NCBI RefSeq assembly: GCF_023016525.1
Contig: NZ_JALKCG010000002.1
Coordinates: 85,001 to 149,000, forward strand
Source: Ancylobacter koreensis
Lineage (GTDB): Bacteria; Pseudomonadota; Alphaproteobacteria; Rhizobiales; Xanthobacteraceae
Length of the DNA: 64,000 nt
Direction: 5' to 3'
Shown here: piece by piece, positions 49,523 through 59,019 of the stretch
Numbering within the stretch: position 1 is the first letter of the stretch
Layout of the letters: each line of letters opens with the position of its first letter
Program-made: the position numbers and the translations under genes
Notes under the pieces: generated by a model
Database searches by the model: none
Seen by the model: only the letters and a program-made list of their open reading frames with translations
Told to the model about the DNA's origin: nothing

Positions 49523-52297
49523 ATGGACGACCTGCTCCGCGAGTTCCTCACGGAAACCTCCGAAAGCCTCGATGTCGTCGACGTCGAGCTGGTGAAGCTG
49601 GAGACCGATCCCAATAACCGGGACATTCTCAACAGCGTCTTCCGCCTCGTTCACACCATCAAGGGAACGTGCGGCTTCATCGGCCTCGTCCGGCTGGCGG
49701 GTCTCGCCCATGCCGCCGAGACGCTGATGGACGAGTTCCGCAACGGCCGTCCGGTGCAGCCGCACGCGGTGGGGCTGATCCTGCGCACCATCGACCGCAT
49801 CAAGGAAATCCTGTCGGCGATCGAACGCAATGACGGTGCCGAGCCGGAAGGCTCGGACGCCGATCTGGTGGCGCTCCTGGAGGCCGAGGCCGCGCGTGGC
49901 GAGGCACCGGCGGCACCCGTGCCGTCGCCGGCCGCCGCGCCGGCGGAAAGCGCCGGGAAGTCCGGGCGCGGCAAGCCCGCCGGCCCGAAGGCGGTGGCCG
50001 CCAAGCCTGAGCCGGCTATGCCCGCTGCCGTGGTGGAAGCCGTGCCGGGAGTGGCACCCGAGGCGGACGCCGAGGTTTCGCTCGACGAGCTGGAGCGCCT
50101 TTTCCGCGAGACACCGGTCGAGACGCCGCCGCCCGCTGCCGCGAAGGCTCCGGCGGCGCCTCCGGCCCCTGCCGCTGCCTCTGCGGCGCGGCGTGGCGAG
50201 GCGGCGCCCGCTACCGAAGCCGGCGGGGTGGCGGCCCAGACCATCCGCGTCAACGTCACCACGCTCGAAAAGCTGATGAACATGGTGTCCGAGCTGGTTC
50301 TCACGCGGAACCAGCTCATGGAGATCTCCCGGCGCACCGAGGACAGCGAGTACAAGGTCTCGCTGCAGCGTCTGTCCAATGTGACGGGCGAGCTGCAGGA
50401 CATCGTCATGCGCACCCGCATGCAGCCGATCGGCAATGCCTGGCAGAAGCTGCCGCGCATCGTGCGCGACCTCGCGCAGGAGCTCGGCAAGCATATCGAG
50501 CTGGAGCAGCACGGCGCGGAGACCGAGCTCGACCGGCAGCTCCTCGACCAGATCAAGGACCCGCTCACCCATATGGTGCGCAACTCCGCCGATCACGGGC
50601 TGGAGACGCCGGGCGCGCGCCGGCTGGCGGGCAAGTCCGAGCGCGGCGTGATCCGCCTGTCCGCCTATCACGAGGGCGGCCATGTCATCATCGAGGTCGC
50701 CGATGACGGACGCGGGCTCGACCTCGCCCGCATCCGGGCGAAGGCCATCGAGAACGGCCTGTGCACCGAGGCCGACGCCGCCCGGATGAGCGAGGGCCAG
50801 CTCTACCGCTTCATCTTCCACGCCGGCTTCTCGACCGCCGCCGCCGTCACCAGCGTATCGGGCCGCGGCGTCGGCATGGATGTCGTGCGTTGCAACATCG
50901 AGGCGATCGGCGGGACCGTCGACGTGCGCTCGAAGGCGGGGCAGGGCACCACCTTCGTCATCAAGATACCTCTAACCCTCGCCATCGTCCCGGCGCTGAT
51001 CGTCCAGGCAGCCGGCGAGCGCTTCGCGCTGCCCCAGTCGGTGGTGCTAGAGCTGGTGCATGTGCGGCCGGGCTCGGAGCATTCGGTCCGCCGGGTCAAC
51101 GGCCGGCCGGTGCTGTGCCTGCGCAAGCAGCTCCTGCCGATCGTCGAGCTCGGCGCCGCGCTCAGCCTGCGCCCGGCCGACGTCGCGGCACCGGCGGAGG
51201 CAGGCGAGAACGCCCTGATCGCGGTGATGCAGGTCGGTTCCCTGCAGTTCGGCGTGGTGGTCGACAGCGTCTCGCACACCGAGGAAATCGTCGTGAAGCC
51301 GCTGGCGGCCATGCTGCGCCATGTCGCGATGGTCTCCGGCAGCACCATTCTGGGCGACGGGCGGGTGATCATGATCGTCGATCCCAACAGCCTCGCGCAG
51401 CTTGCTGCCGCCGATGCCGAGAAGGCCGGGGCGGGAGATGGCGGTCAGGCCTCGCAGGCCTCGCGCGGCGAAGAGAAGACGTCGCTGCTCCTGCTGCGCG
51501 CCGGCCCGCAGGGCCTGAAGGCGGTGCCGCTGGCGCTGGTCACGCGCCTCGAGGAACTGCCGGCCGAGGACGTCGAGGAGCTCGACGGCCGTCCGGTGGT
51601 CCAGTATCGCGGCGCGCTGATCCCCATCGTCTACGCCAATGAGCGCGTCACCCGGCGCGACAGCGGCCGCCAGCCGCTGCTGATCTTCAGCGACGGTCCC
51701 CGGACCATGGGGCTCGTGGTGGACGAGATCGTCGACATCGTCGAGACCGAGCTGCAGCTCCAGCTTGCCTCGGGCGCCTCCGAGATCGTGGGCGGGGCCA
51801 TCATCAACGGCGTGGCGACCGAGATCCTCGATGTCGGGCACTTCATGTCCGACGCCTTCGGCAACTGGTTCGAGGTGAGCAACCCCAACGAAGCCGAGCG
51901 CCGCCGCCTGCTCCTGGTCGACGACAACGCCTTCTACCGCTCGATGATCGAGCCGCTGCTGAAGGGCAACGGCTATGCCGTGACCAGCTGCCGGAGCGGG
52001 GGCGAGGCGCTGGAGCTGCTCGGCCGCGACGAGGCATTCGCCGCTGTGGTCAGCAGCGTCGGGTCCGGCGAGACGCCGCCCGGCGAGATCGACGGCTTCG
52101 GCCTCGCCGAGGCGATCCGGGGCGAACTCGGGCGGCGCGACCTGCCGATCATCGCCCTGGCGAGTGTCAGCGAACCCGAGCTGATCGCGCGCGGCCGCAC
52201 CGCCGGCTTCACCGACTACGTCTCCAAATTCGACCGCACAGGGCTGATCGCCGCCCTCAACGAGTTCACCCGTCACGACCGGCAGGAGGCCGCATGA
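49523..52297 (+). CDS. cheA: Chemotaxis histidine kinase CheA with extra CheW-like and degenerate receiver domains
   Basis: 924 residues. Hpt domain with phospho-acceptor His44 (FRLVHTIKGTCGFIGLVRLA); a long Ala/Pro linker; dimerisation helices (LMNMVSELVLTRNQLMEISR); the ATPase domain (PLTHMVRNSADHGLETPGAR, DDGRGLDLARIRAKA); a CheW-like domain (RFALPQSVVLELVHV); then a second CheW-like domain (SLLLLRAGPQGLKAVPLALV, YRGALIPIVYANERV); and from about 793 a receiver-like domain (LLLVDDNAFYRSMIEPLL). In that last domain the acceptor Asp position reads VVSSVGS, with Ser845 in place of Asp; the Lys (DYVSKF) is kept. I chose ATG 49523; a GTG at 49496 would add nine residues. Confidence 0.95.
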   Translation: MDDLLREFLTETSESLDVVDVELVKLETDPNNRDILNSVFRLVHTIKGTCGFIGLVRLAGLAHAAETLMDEFRNGRPVQPHAVGLILRTIDRIKEILSAIERNDGAEPEGSDADLVALLEAEAARGEAPAAPVPSPAAAPAESAGKSGRGKPAGPKAVAAKPEPAMPAAVVEAVPGVAPEADAEVSLDELERLFRETPVETPPPAAAKAPAAPPAPAAASAARRGEAAPATEAGGVAAQTIRVNVTTLEKLMNMVSELVLTRNQLMEISRRTEDSEYKVSLQRLSNVTGELQDIVMRTRMQPIGNAWQKLPRIVRDLAQELGKHIELEQHGAETELDRQLLDQIKDPLTHMVRNSADHGLETPGARRLAGKSERGVIRLSAYHEGGHVIIEVADDGRGLDLARIRAKAIENGLCTEADAARMSEGQLYRFIFHAGFSTAAAVTSVSGRGVGMDVVRCNIEAIGGTVDVRSKAGQGTTFVIKIPLTLAIVPALIVQAAGERFALPQSVVLELVHVRPGSEHSVRRVNGRPVLCLRKQLLPIVELGAALSLRPADVAAPAEAGENALIAVMQVGSLQFGVVVDSVSHTEEIVVKPLAAMLRHVAMVSGSTILGDGRVIMIVDPNSLAQLAAADAEKAGAGDGGQASQASRGEEKTSLLLLRAGPQGLKAVPLALVTRLEELPAEDVEELDGRPVVQYRGALIPIVYANERVTRRDSGRQPLLIFSDGPRTMGLVVDEIVDIVETELQLQLASGASEIVGGAIINGVATEILDVGHFMSDAFGNWFEVSNPNEAERRRLLLVDDNAFYRSMIEPLLKGNGYAVTSCRSGGEALELLGRDEAFAAVVSSVGSGETPPGEIDGFGLAEAIRGELGRRDLPIIALASVSEPELIARGRTAGFTDYVSKFDRTGLIAALNEFTRHDRQEAA

Positions 52298-52767
52298 CCA
52301 CACACGCCACACACGCCGCCCACGGCGAGGCGGGCGGCCATGTCCGCCAGCTCGTCACGGTCCGCATCGGCGGACAGCTGTTCGGGCTGTCGATCGACGC
52401 GGTGAACGAGGTCTTCTCCCCCGAGGGCGTCACCCGCGTGCCGCTCGCCGCGCCGGAGATCGACGGCGTGCTGAACCTGCGCGGGCGCATCGTCACCATG
52501 ATCGACATGCGCGAGATGCTGAAGCTGCGCAGCGAGCAGCCCGCCGTGATGGCGGTGGGCATCGAGAGCGTGGGCGATGCCTTCGGCCTGATGATCGACG
52601 ATGTCGGCGACGTCCTGATCCTCGACGACGCCGAGCGCGATCCCAACCCCAGCAACCTCGATCCGCACTGGGCCCGCTTCGTCGACGGCGTCTACCGCCT
52701 GCCCTCCGAGCTGCTGCTGCTGCTCGACGTCGAGCGGGTCCTCGCCGGCGTCGGTCACGGCGCCTGA
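52294..52767 (+). CDS. cheW: Chemotaxis adaptor CheW
   Basis: 157 residues: a single CheW domain (LVTVRIGGQLFGLSIDAVNE, VFSPEGVTRVPLAAPEIDGV, LNLRGRIVTMIDMREMLKLR). It couples receptors to CheA. The ATG overlaps the cheA stop. Confidence 0.96.
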   Translation: MTTHATHAAHGEAGGHVRQLVTVRIGGQLFGLSIDAVNEVFSPEGVTRVPLAAPEIDGVLNLRGRIVTMIDMREMLKLRSEQPAVMAVGIESVGDAFGLMIDDVGDVLILDDAERDPNPSNLDPHWARFVDGVYRLPSELLLLLDVERVLAGVGHGA

Positions 52768-52787
52768 CGGACGGCCAACGGGAAAGC

Positions 52788-53171
52788 ATGATGAAGACAT
52801 TTCTGGTGGTCGACGATTCCGCCGTGGTGCGCAAGATCGCGCGCCGCATGCTGGAAGGCTGGTCCTTCTCGGTCGAGGAGGCCGGGAACGGCGCCGAGGC
52901 GCTCGGTGCCTGCGACGGGCTGATGCCGGACGGCATCCTTCTCGACTGGAACATGCCGCTGATGAGCGGGCTCGAATTCCTCGAGCAGCTTCGCAGGCAG
53001 GACCACGGTCGCGCGACGCGCGTCATTTTCTGCACCACGCTGAACGACGCGGCCAACATCGCGCACGCGCTCTCGGCCGGGGCCGACGAATACATCATGA
53101 AGCCGTTCGACGAGGACATCCTGCGGGAGAAGCTCGTCCAGGTCGGCCTGCTGGACGGAGAGCCGATATGA
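52788..53171 (+). CDS. cheY: CheY-like response regulator of the chemotaxis operon
   Basis: 127 residues, receiver only: FLVVDDSAVVRKIARRMLEG, Asp in ILLDWNMPLMSG, Lys in YIMKPFDEDIL. The Thr/Ser switch is TT in FCTTLND. It is the second CheY of the window and the one co-transcribed with cheA; the other (12803) is next to cheZ. Which one binds the motor and which drains phosphate cannot be decided from sequence. The stop overlaps the cheB start. Confidence 0.93.
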   Translation: MMKTFLVVDDSAVVRKIARRMLEGWSFSVEEAGNGAEALGACDGLMPDGILLDWNMPLMSGLEFLEQLRRQDHGRATRVIFCTTLNDAANIAHALSAGADEYIMKPFDEDILREKLVQVGLLDGEPI

Positions 53172-54322
53172 CGACGATGCCTGCCGCCCCGGCGCCTGCT
53201 CCGCGGCCGTCCGGTTCGCCCATTCGCGTGATGATCGTGGATGATTCCGTCTTCATCCGCGGGATATTGACCAACTGGCTGACGGAGAGCGGCGACTTCC
53301 AGGTCGTCGCCGTCCACGCCAACGGACGGCGCGCGGCCGACGATGTGGTGCATTCGCAGCCAGACCTCGTCATCCTCGATCTCGAAATGCCCGACATGGA
53401 CGGGCTGACGGCCCTGCCGCTGATTCTTGAGCGCAAGCCCGGCACCGCCGTGCTTGTCGCCTCCGGACTGTCGCGGCGTGGCGCGGAGGTGAGCCTGCGC
53501 GCTCTGGCGCTGGGCGCAGCGGACTACATCCCTAAGCCCGAGGCCTCACGCGGCGTGGCAGGGATCGAGGATTTTCGCGCCGAGCTCACGGCCAAGGCCC
53601 GCAGCCTCGGCCAGCGGTCGCGCGGCCGGCATGCTCCGCGTCTGTCGGCGAGTGCCGCGCCTTCCGGCGGCACGGCGGGGAGTGCATCGGCATTGGCCGC
53701 CGGAGCACGCCCGTCGAAGCTGCGTCCCTTCTCGATGATGCCGGTGGGTGTGCTGGCGGTCGGCAGCTCGACCGGTGGTCCTCAGGCATTGACCCGCCTC
53801 TTCACCGACATCGGTCCGCATATTGGCCACCTGCCTGTGCTGGTCGTCCAGCACATGCCGGCCACGTTCACGGCGATCCTCGCCGAGCATATAGCGCGCG
53901 CGGCCGGACGGCCCTGCGCCGAAGGCCGCGACGGCGAGCCGGTGGTGCCGGGCCGCATCTATGTGGCCCCCGGCGGTCTGCACATGGATGTGACGCGCGG
54001 TGCCTCCGGCCTGCAGATCCGCCTGCACGACGGCCCCCCGGTGAATTTCTGCCGGCCGGCCGTCGATCCGCTGTTCCAGGCGGTGGCCGCGCTGTGCGGC
54101 GTCTCGGCGCTGGCGGTCGTGCTTACCGGGATGGGCAGCGACGGTGCGGCGGGCGCGCTGCGCATCGCCGAGCAGGGCGGCAGCGTGATCGCCCAAGACG
54201 AGGAGAGCAGCGTCGTGTGGGGCATGCCGGGCGCCACCGTGGCGGCCGGCGCGTGCGCCGCGATCCTGCCGATCGGCGAGATCGGCGCGAAGATCAATCG
54301 TATGCTCGGGGCACGGGAATGA
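53168..54322 (+). CDS. cheB: Chemotaxis methylesterase CheB
   Basis: 384 residues. Receiver (VMIVDDSVFIRGILTNWLTE, Asp in LVILDLEMPDMDG, Lys in YIPKPEAS), a linker, then the esterase domain with Ser in AVGSSTGGPQALTRLF, His in VVQHMPATFTAILAEH and Asp in LTGMGSDGAAG. It removes methyl or amide groups from receptor glutamates when phosphorylated. No cheD gene is seen beside it. Confidence 0.96.
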   Translation: MTTMPAAPAPAPRPSGSPIRVMIVDDSVFIRGILTNWLTESGDFQVVAVHANGRRAADDVVHSQPDLVILDLEMPDMDGLTALPLILERKPGTAVLVASGLSRRGAEVSLRALALGAADYIPKPEASRGVAGIEDFRAELTAKARSLGQRSRGRHAPRLSASAAPSGGTAGSASALAAGARPSKLRPFSMMPVGVLAVGSSTGGPQALTRLFTDIGPHIGHLPVLVVQHMPATFTAILAEHIARAAGRPCAEGRDGEPVVPGRIYVAPGGLHMDVTRGASGLQIRLHDGPPVNFCRPAVDPLFQAVAALCGVSALAVVLTGMGSDGAAGALRIAEQGGSVIAQDEESSVVWGMPGATVAAGACAAILPIGEIGAKINRMLGARE

Positions 54323-55161
54323 TTGCGGCAGCCGATTACGACTATCTCCGCCGCCTGCTGAAGGATCGCTCGGGCCTCGTCCTGACCGACGACAAGCAGT
54401 ATCTTCTGGAGACGCGGCTGGAGCCGATCATCCGTGAGGCGGGGTTGGGCGGCATCGCCCCGCTCGTCGGCGCGCTGCGCGAGGGCCGCCGGGCGGGCCT
54501 TGCCGACCAGGTGGTCGAGGCCATGACCACCAACGAATCGTTGTTCTTTCGCGACAAGCGCCCCTTCGACCAGTTCACGTCCTTCATGCTGCCCGAACTG
54601 GTCGCGCGGCGCCCGGCCGGACAGCCGCTGCGCATCTGGTGCGCCGCCTCCTCGACCGGGCAGGAGCCCTATTCGCTGGCCATGCTGCTGAAGGAGAACG
54701 AGCCGCTGCTTGCCGGCCGGCGGGTGGAGATCGTCGCCACCGACCTGTCGTCCGAGGTCGTCGCCCGGGCGCGCGAAGGGCTCTACAGCCAGTTCGAGGT
54801 GCAGCGCGGGCTACCGGTCCATTACCTTCTGCGCCATTTCAGCCAGGAAGGGCAGATGTGGCGCATCGCGCCGGCCCTGCGCGCCATGGTGCGCTTCTCG
54901 ACACTGAACCTGCTGCACCCGTTCGGCCACCTCGGCACATTCGACATCGTGTTCTGCCGCAACGTGCTGATCTATTTCGACGCACCCACCAAGGCCGATG
55001 TGCTCGCCCGCGTCGCCGCGGTCATGTCCACCGACGGCTATCTCGTGCTCGGCGGTGCCGAGACGGTGCTGGGCCTTTCCGCCGACTTCACGGCGGGGCC
55101 GCGGCAAGGGTTGTACGCAATCGGCCGGGATGCCACGGCCGGCCGCCCGATGCGCATCTGA
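54319..55161 (+). CDS. cheR: Chemotaxis methyltransferase CheR
   Basis: 280 residues, with a helical N-terminal domain (YDYLRRLLKDRSGLVLTDDK) and the SAM-binding fold (LRIWCAASSTGQEPYSLAML, EIVATDLSSEVVARAREGLY, FDIVFCRNVLIYFDAPTKAD). It methylates receptor glutamates. ATG overlaps the cheB stop. It is the last gene of the chemotaxis operon. Confidence 0.96.
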   Translation: MIAAADYDYLRRLLKDRSGLVLTDDKQYLLETRLEPIIREAGLGGIAPLVGALREGRRAGLADQVVEAMTTNESLFFRDKRPFDQFTSFMLPELVARRPAGQPLRIWCAASSTGQEPYSLAMLLKENEPLLAGRRVEIVATDLSSEVVARAREGLYSQFEVQRGLPVHYLLRHFSQEGQMWRIAPALRAMVRFSTLNLLHPFGHLGTFDIVFCRNVLIYFDAPTKADVLARVAAVMSTDGYLVLGGAETVLGLSADFTAGPRQGLYAIGRDATAGRPMRI

Positions 55162-55202
55162 AATGGTCGGCCATGGCGTGATCCGAGACCATTTCCTGGA
55201 CC

Positions 55203-55224
55203 GCCGGAAGCTGGAGTTTCCGGC
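55203..55224. other. Short hairpin after cheR in a 283-base gap
   Basis: GCCGGAA and TTCCGGC form a 7-base stem with an 8-base loop 42 bases after cheR. It may end the chemotaxis transcript, but no T-run follows. I see no gene in the rest of 55162-55444, which separates two convergent genes. Confidence 0.4.
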
Positions 55225-55444
55225 TTCACGGCGGTGGGCTGGCTACGCCGCCGAGGTTCTGCAGCGAGATCGGGGGCTTGTGACCGATCGACCCGGATCG
55301 TTCGTGGATAGCCCACCTTGGCGCAGACCCTCTCCTCGGTCGCCACCACGTGTTCGGCCCGATAGCTGAAAGGCGGCCAGCACACGCGTCGAGCGGCCCG
55401 GGGTTTTGTTCGTCCGGTCCCTGCTGGCCCGTCCGGAGCGTGGC

Positions 55445-56827
55445 TCAGTTCGCCGCGTCCCCGGTGGCGGGCGCCTCGTTCGCCGCTGTCGAGCGGCGGT
55501 TCGTCACCCGCCAGACGGCGTTGCCGACATCGTCGGCCACCAGCAGCCCGCCACGGCGGTCGACCAGCACGCCGACCGGGCGGCCCTGCGCCTCGCCGTT
55601 CGCGTTCAGGAAGCCGCCAAGCAGCTCCTGCGGCGGGCCGGACGGCCTCCCCTCGGCAAACGGCACGAAGATGACGCGGTAGCCGGCCGGGCGGCTGCGG
55701 TTCCACGAGCCGTGCTGGCCGATGATCGCGCCGTTGCGGAAGCGCTCGCCCAGCGTGGCGTCGTCGACGAAGGTCAGTCCCAGCGAGGCGGTGTGCGCGC
55801 CCAGCGCATAGTCCGGCTTGATCGCCTTCGCCACGAGTTCCGGACGCTGCGGCTCGATGCGGTTGTCGACATGTGCGCCATAATAGGAATAGGGCCAGCC
55901 GTAGAAGCCGCCTTCCTTCACCGAGGTCATGTAGTCCGGCACGAGGTCGTCGCCGATTTCGTCGCGCTCGTTGACGGAGACCCAGAGCTCGCCATTGGCG
56001 GGATTCCAGTCGATGCCGACGGGGTTGCGCAGGCCGCTCGCGAAGACCCGAGAGGCGCCGCTCGCCACGTCGACCTCCAGCACGGCGGCGCGATTGGCTT
56101 CCTCCTCCATGCCGTTCTCGCCGGCATTCGAGTTCGAGCCGACGCCGACATAGAGCTTCGATCTGTCGGGGCTGGCCAGCAGGCTCTTGGTCCAGTGATG
56201 GTTGCGCCCCGCCGGCAGGTCGGTGAGCTTCACGCCGGCGGCGGTGATGCGGGTCGCGCCCTCCTCATAGGGAAAGCGAACGATGGCGTCGGCGTTGGCG
56301 ACGTAGAACTGGTCGCCCACCAGCGCCATGCCGAAGGGCGAATTGAGGTTCTCCAGGAACGGGCTCTTCGTTTCCGCCACGCCGTCGCCATCGGCGTCGC
56401 GCAGCAGGGTGATGCGGTTGGCGCTCGGCGTGCGCGAGCCGGCCCGTTCCATGAACAGCCCCTGCACCCAGCCGCGCAGCCCGCCGGACGCGCCTTCCGG
56501 CTTGGGCGGCGCGTCGGATTCGGCGACGAGTATGTCGCCGTTCGGCAGTTCGTAGAGCCAGCGCGGATGGGCAAGGCCGGTGGCGAAGGCAACCGTCTCC
56601 ATGCCGTCGGCCGGCGTCGGCTTGGCGCCTTCCGGCCAGCCGACTGCCTTGGCGACCTTGAGCGTGGGAATCCACGACGAGGCGGGCGCGGGAAGCTGCG
56701 GATCGGGACCGTAGCCGGCGCTTTCGGGCAATTGCGAGCCGCTGTCGCAGCCGGCGACCGAGAAGGCGAGAAGGAGGGCGCAGGGGAGGGCGATCAGCCG
56801 TCCGGAACCCCGTGAGAGCGTCGACAT
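55445..56827 (-). CDS. Sorbosone dehydrogenase-like lipoprotein (soluble glucose dehydrogenase fold)
   Basis: 460 residues. A lipoprotein signal (LLLAFSVAGC) anchors it to a membrane. The rest is a six-bladed beta-propeller of the glucose/sorbosone dehydrogenase family (FATGLAHPRWLYELPNGDIL, NSPFGMALVGDQFYVANADA, HHWTKSLLASPDRSKLYVGV, FASGLRNPVGIDWNPANGEL, GGFYGWPYSYYGAHVD). Such proteins can carry PQQ and oxidise sugars or aldoses; substrate unknown. The ATG at 56827 has GAGG upstream; the ATG at 56839 is the alternative. Confidence 0.87.
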   Translation of the reverse strand: MSTLSRGSGRLIALPCALLLAFSVAGCDSGSQLPESAGYGPDPQLPAPASSWIPTLKVAKAVGWPEGAKPTPADGMETVAFATGLAHPRWLYELPNGDILVAESDAPPKPEGASGGLRGWVQGLFMERAGSRTPSANRITLLRDADGDGVAETKSPFLENLNSPFGMALVGDQFYVANADAIVRFPYEEGATRITAAGVKLTDLPAGRNHHWTKSLLASPDRSKLYVGVGSNSNAGENGMEEEANRAAVLEVDVASGASRVFASGLRNPVGIDWNPANGELWVSVNERDEIGDDLVPDYMTSVKEGGFYGWPYSYYGAHVDNRIEPQRPELVAKAIKPDYALGAHTASLGLTFVDDATLGERFRNGAIIGQHGSWNRSRPAGYRVIFVPFAEGRPSGPPQELLGGFLNANGEAQGRPVGVLVDRRGGLLVADDVGNAVWRVTNRRSTAANEAPATGDAAN

Positions 56828-57058
56828 GGCGTGCCTCATGGTTTGTGGGCGCGCGCCGGAGCCTGTCGGGCCGAGCAATGCCGTGTGGCGCGGCTGCGCA
56901 TAGGTGAGGGGTGAACGCGCCGGGATGGGCTTGGTTCGTCTTGCCGTGTTCGTCTTGACGTGGCGTTCGTCCCGCGTTGCCGGAAATGGCGGAACCCTCG
57001 CGTCCTGCCTCCGTTAGCCCTCGACGGCCGGCAACCCGCAAGGCGGAGAGGTTTGCGC

Positions 57059-58261
57059 ATGGGCTATGAGGCGACGCTCGGGCGAGGACCCGCGCAGGTG
57101 AGGGGGCCGGTGCCGGCTCTCGATGTTGCAGAGGGTTCTCCCGCCCCCGTCCTCGCTCCGGTGACGGGCGGCCTGAGCGCCCATCGCATCGCTTCGGTGC
57201 GGGCGCTCGCCCGGCGCATCGCGGCGTTGCGCGGCAGCGCGCTGATCGATCCGCCGCCCAACGCCCTGCGGACGCGCTGCTACGTGGTGCCCGGCGAGAC
57301 CCTTGTCGGGCCTGACGAGGCGCAGCGCTACGGCATCCGGGACGAGGACGACCTGTTCGGCGGCGTCGTTCCCCATGCCGTGCTGGCCGGCAAGGCGATC
57401 ACCCATGCCCTCGTCGATCCACAGGCGCCCCGTCCGGAAGGCTGGGTGGAGGATTTCGGCGCGGCGGTGCGCTCGGCGGTGCCGAGGGGATGGTCCTGCT
57501 TCGATCTTGCGAGCGCCCGCCGCGCGGCGGAACTCCTGCTGGCCGACGGGCCGGTGCGCCTCAAGGCCGCCTGGGCCGATGGCGGGCACGGGCAGAGCAT
57601 CGTCGACAACGCGGCGGCGCTGGAGGCCGCGCTAGGCCTTTTCGACGCGCCCGATCTCGCCTGCTGCGGGCTCGTGGTGGAAGAGAATTTGAGCGAAGCC
57701 ACCACCTACAGCATCGGCCGGGTGCGCATCGGCCGACAGGTGCTGTCCTATGTCGGCGAGCAGTTCACCACCACGGACAATGACGGCGCGAGCGCCTATG
57801 GCGGCTCGACCCTCACGGTCGTCCGCGGCGAGCTCGACGCGCTTGCCGCGCTCGATCTCGATGCGCCGCGCCGGGCGGCGGTGGAGGCGGCGAGCCTCTA
57901 CGACCGCGCCGCGCTGGCGCATGTCCCCGGCCTCGTCGCCTCCCGGCGCAATTACGACGTCATCGGCGGCCGGGACGCGCGCGACGAATTCCGCATCGGC
58001 GTGCTGGAGCAGTCCTGGCGCATCGGCGGCGCCTCGGGCGCGGAGATCGCTGCCTTCGAGGCGTTCGCCGCCAATCCCGAACTGGCGGTCGTGCGGGCGA
58101 GCTGCGTGGAGCGCTACGGGGCCGAACACGAGCCGCCGCGCGACGCGCTGGTCTATTTCGACGCGGACGACGCGGAGGTCGGCCCGCTGCTGAAATACGC
58201 CCGCATCGAGGCCAGGAGCCTGAGAGGAACGGACAGCAGGAAATCGAGCCGTGCATTCTGA
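57059..58261 (+). CDS. DUF3182 family protein, probable ATP-grasp-like enzyme
   Basis: 400 residues from an ATG with GGAGAGG upstream. DUF3182 features: YVVPGETLVGPDEAQRYGIR near the N-terminus, VRLKAAWADGGHGQSIVD (candidate nucleotide-binding Lys), CCGLVVEENLSEATTYSIGR, and a C-terminal RRNYDVIGGRDARDEFRIGV. The order of a Lys strand, a Glu-rich strand and a basic loop resembles ATP-grasp ligases, but this is my reading rather than an established assignment. It overlaps the next gene by 11 bases, so the two proteins probably act together. Confidence 0.8.
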   Translation: MGYEATLGRGPAQVRGPVPALDVAEGSPAPVLAPVTGGLSAHRIASVRALARRIAALRGSALIDPPPNALRTRCYVVPGETLVGPDEAQRYGIRDEDDLFGGVVPHAVLAGKAITHALVDPQAPRPEGWVEDFGAAVRSAVPRGWSCFDLASARRAAELLLADGPVRLKAAWADGGHGQSIVDNAAALEAALGLFDAPDLACCGLVVEENLSEATTYSIGRVRIGRQVLSYVGEQFTTTDNDGASAYGGSTLTVVRGELDALAALDLDAPRRAAVEAASLYDRAALAHVPGLVASRRNYDVIGGRDARDEFRIGVLEQSWRIGGASGAEIAAFEAFAANPELAVVRASCVERYGAEHEPPRDALVYFDADDAEVGPLLKYARIEARSLRGTDSRKSSRAF

Positions 58262-58979
58262 AAGCATCTGCATCACCGTCGATGGCGAGCATATCGAGGG
58301 CACCTTCGCGGTGCCGCGCACCGGGGTGCCGGGCATCCTCTTCGTCCATGGCTGGACCGGCAGCCAGCAGAGCGACCTGAAGAGCGCGCGCGAGATCGCC
58401 GCCCTCGGCTGCGTCTGCCTCACCTTCGACCTGCGCGGCCATGCGGCGACGGAGGCGCTGCGCATGAGCGTGACGCCGCGCCAGAACCTGCATGACGTCG
58501 TGGCCGCCTATGACGCGCTGGTCTCCCACCCGATGGTCGACCGCTCGTCGATCGCGGTGATCGGATCGAGCTACGGCGCCTATCTCGCCACCATCCTCAC
58601 CAGCTTCCGGCCGGTGCGCTGGCTCTCGCTGCGCGTGCCGGCGCTCTACCGCGACGAGCACTGGTCGCTCGCCAAGGGCCAGCTCGACCGGCTGGACCTT
58701 ACCCACTACCGCAACTCGCCGGTCGGGCCGGACGACAACCGCGCGCTCGCCGCCTGCGCCCGCTTTGACGGCGACGTGCTGGCCGTCGAATCCGAGAACG
58801 ACCACCTAGTGCCCCACATGACGGTGGCGAACTATGTCGCCGCCTTTCGCCATGCGCGCTCCTTGACCTACCGGGTCATCGCCGGCGCCGACCATGCGCT
58901 ATCCGAAAAGGAGTCCCGCGCCGCCTACGCCTCCCTGCTGGTCGGCTGGGTCCGCGAGATGGTGCTCGGCGCACGCTAG
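58251..58979 (+). CDS. Alpha/beta hydrolase (dienelactone hydrolase/prolyl-oligopeptidase-like)
   Basis: 242 residues from a GTG inside the DUF3182 gene. Alpha/beta hydrolase pattern: ILFVHGWTGSQQSD (oxyanion region), LTFDLRGHAATEAL, nucleophile Ser107 in IGSSYGAYLA, Asp in ESENDHLVP and His in AGADHALSEKES. No signal peptide; cytosolic. The translational overlap with the DUF3182 gene implies a shared pathway; the substrate is unknown. Confidence 0.88.
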   Translation: MHSESICITVDGEHIEGTFAVPRTGVPGILFVHGWTGSQQSDLKSAREIAALGCVCLTFDLRGHAATEALRMSVTPRQNLHDVVAAYDALVSHPMVDRSSIAVIGSSYGAYLATILTSFRPVRWLSLRVPALYRDEHWSLAKGQLDRLDLTHYRNSPVGPDDNRALAACARFDGDVLAVESENDHLVPHMTVANYVAAFRHARSLTYRVIAGADHALSEKESRAAYASLLVGWVREMVLGAR

Positions 58980-59019
58980 GCGGCCGCCGCGCGCCGACTC
59001 GCCGACCACGGGGTCGCGC

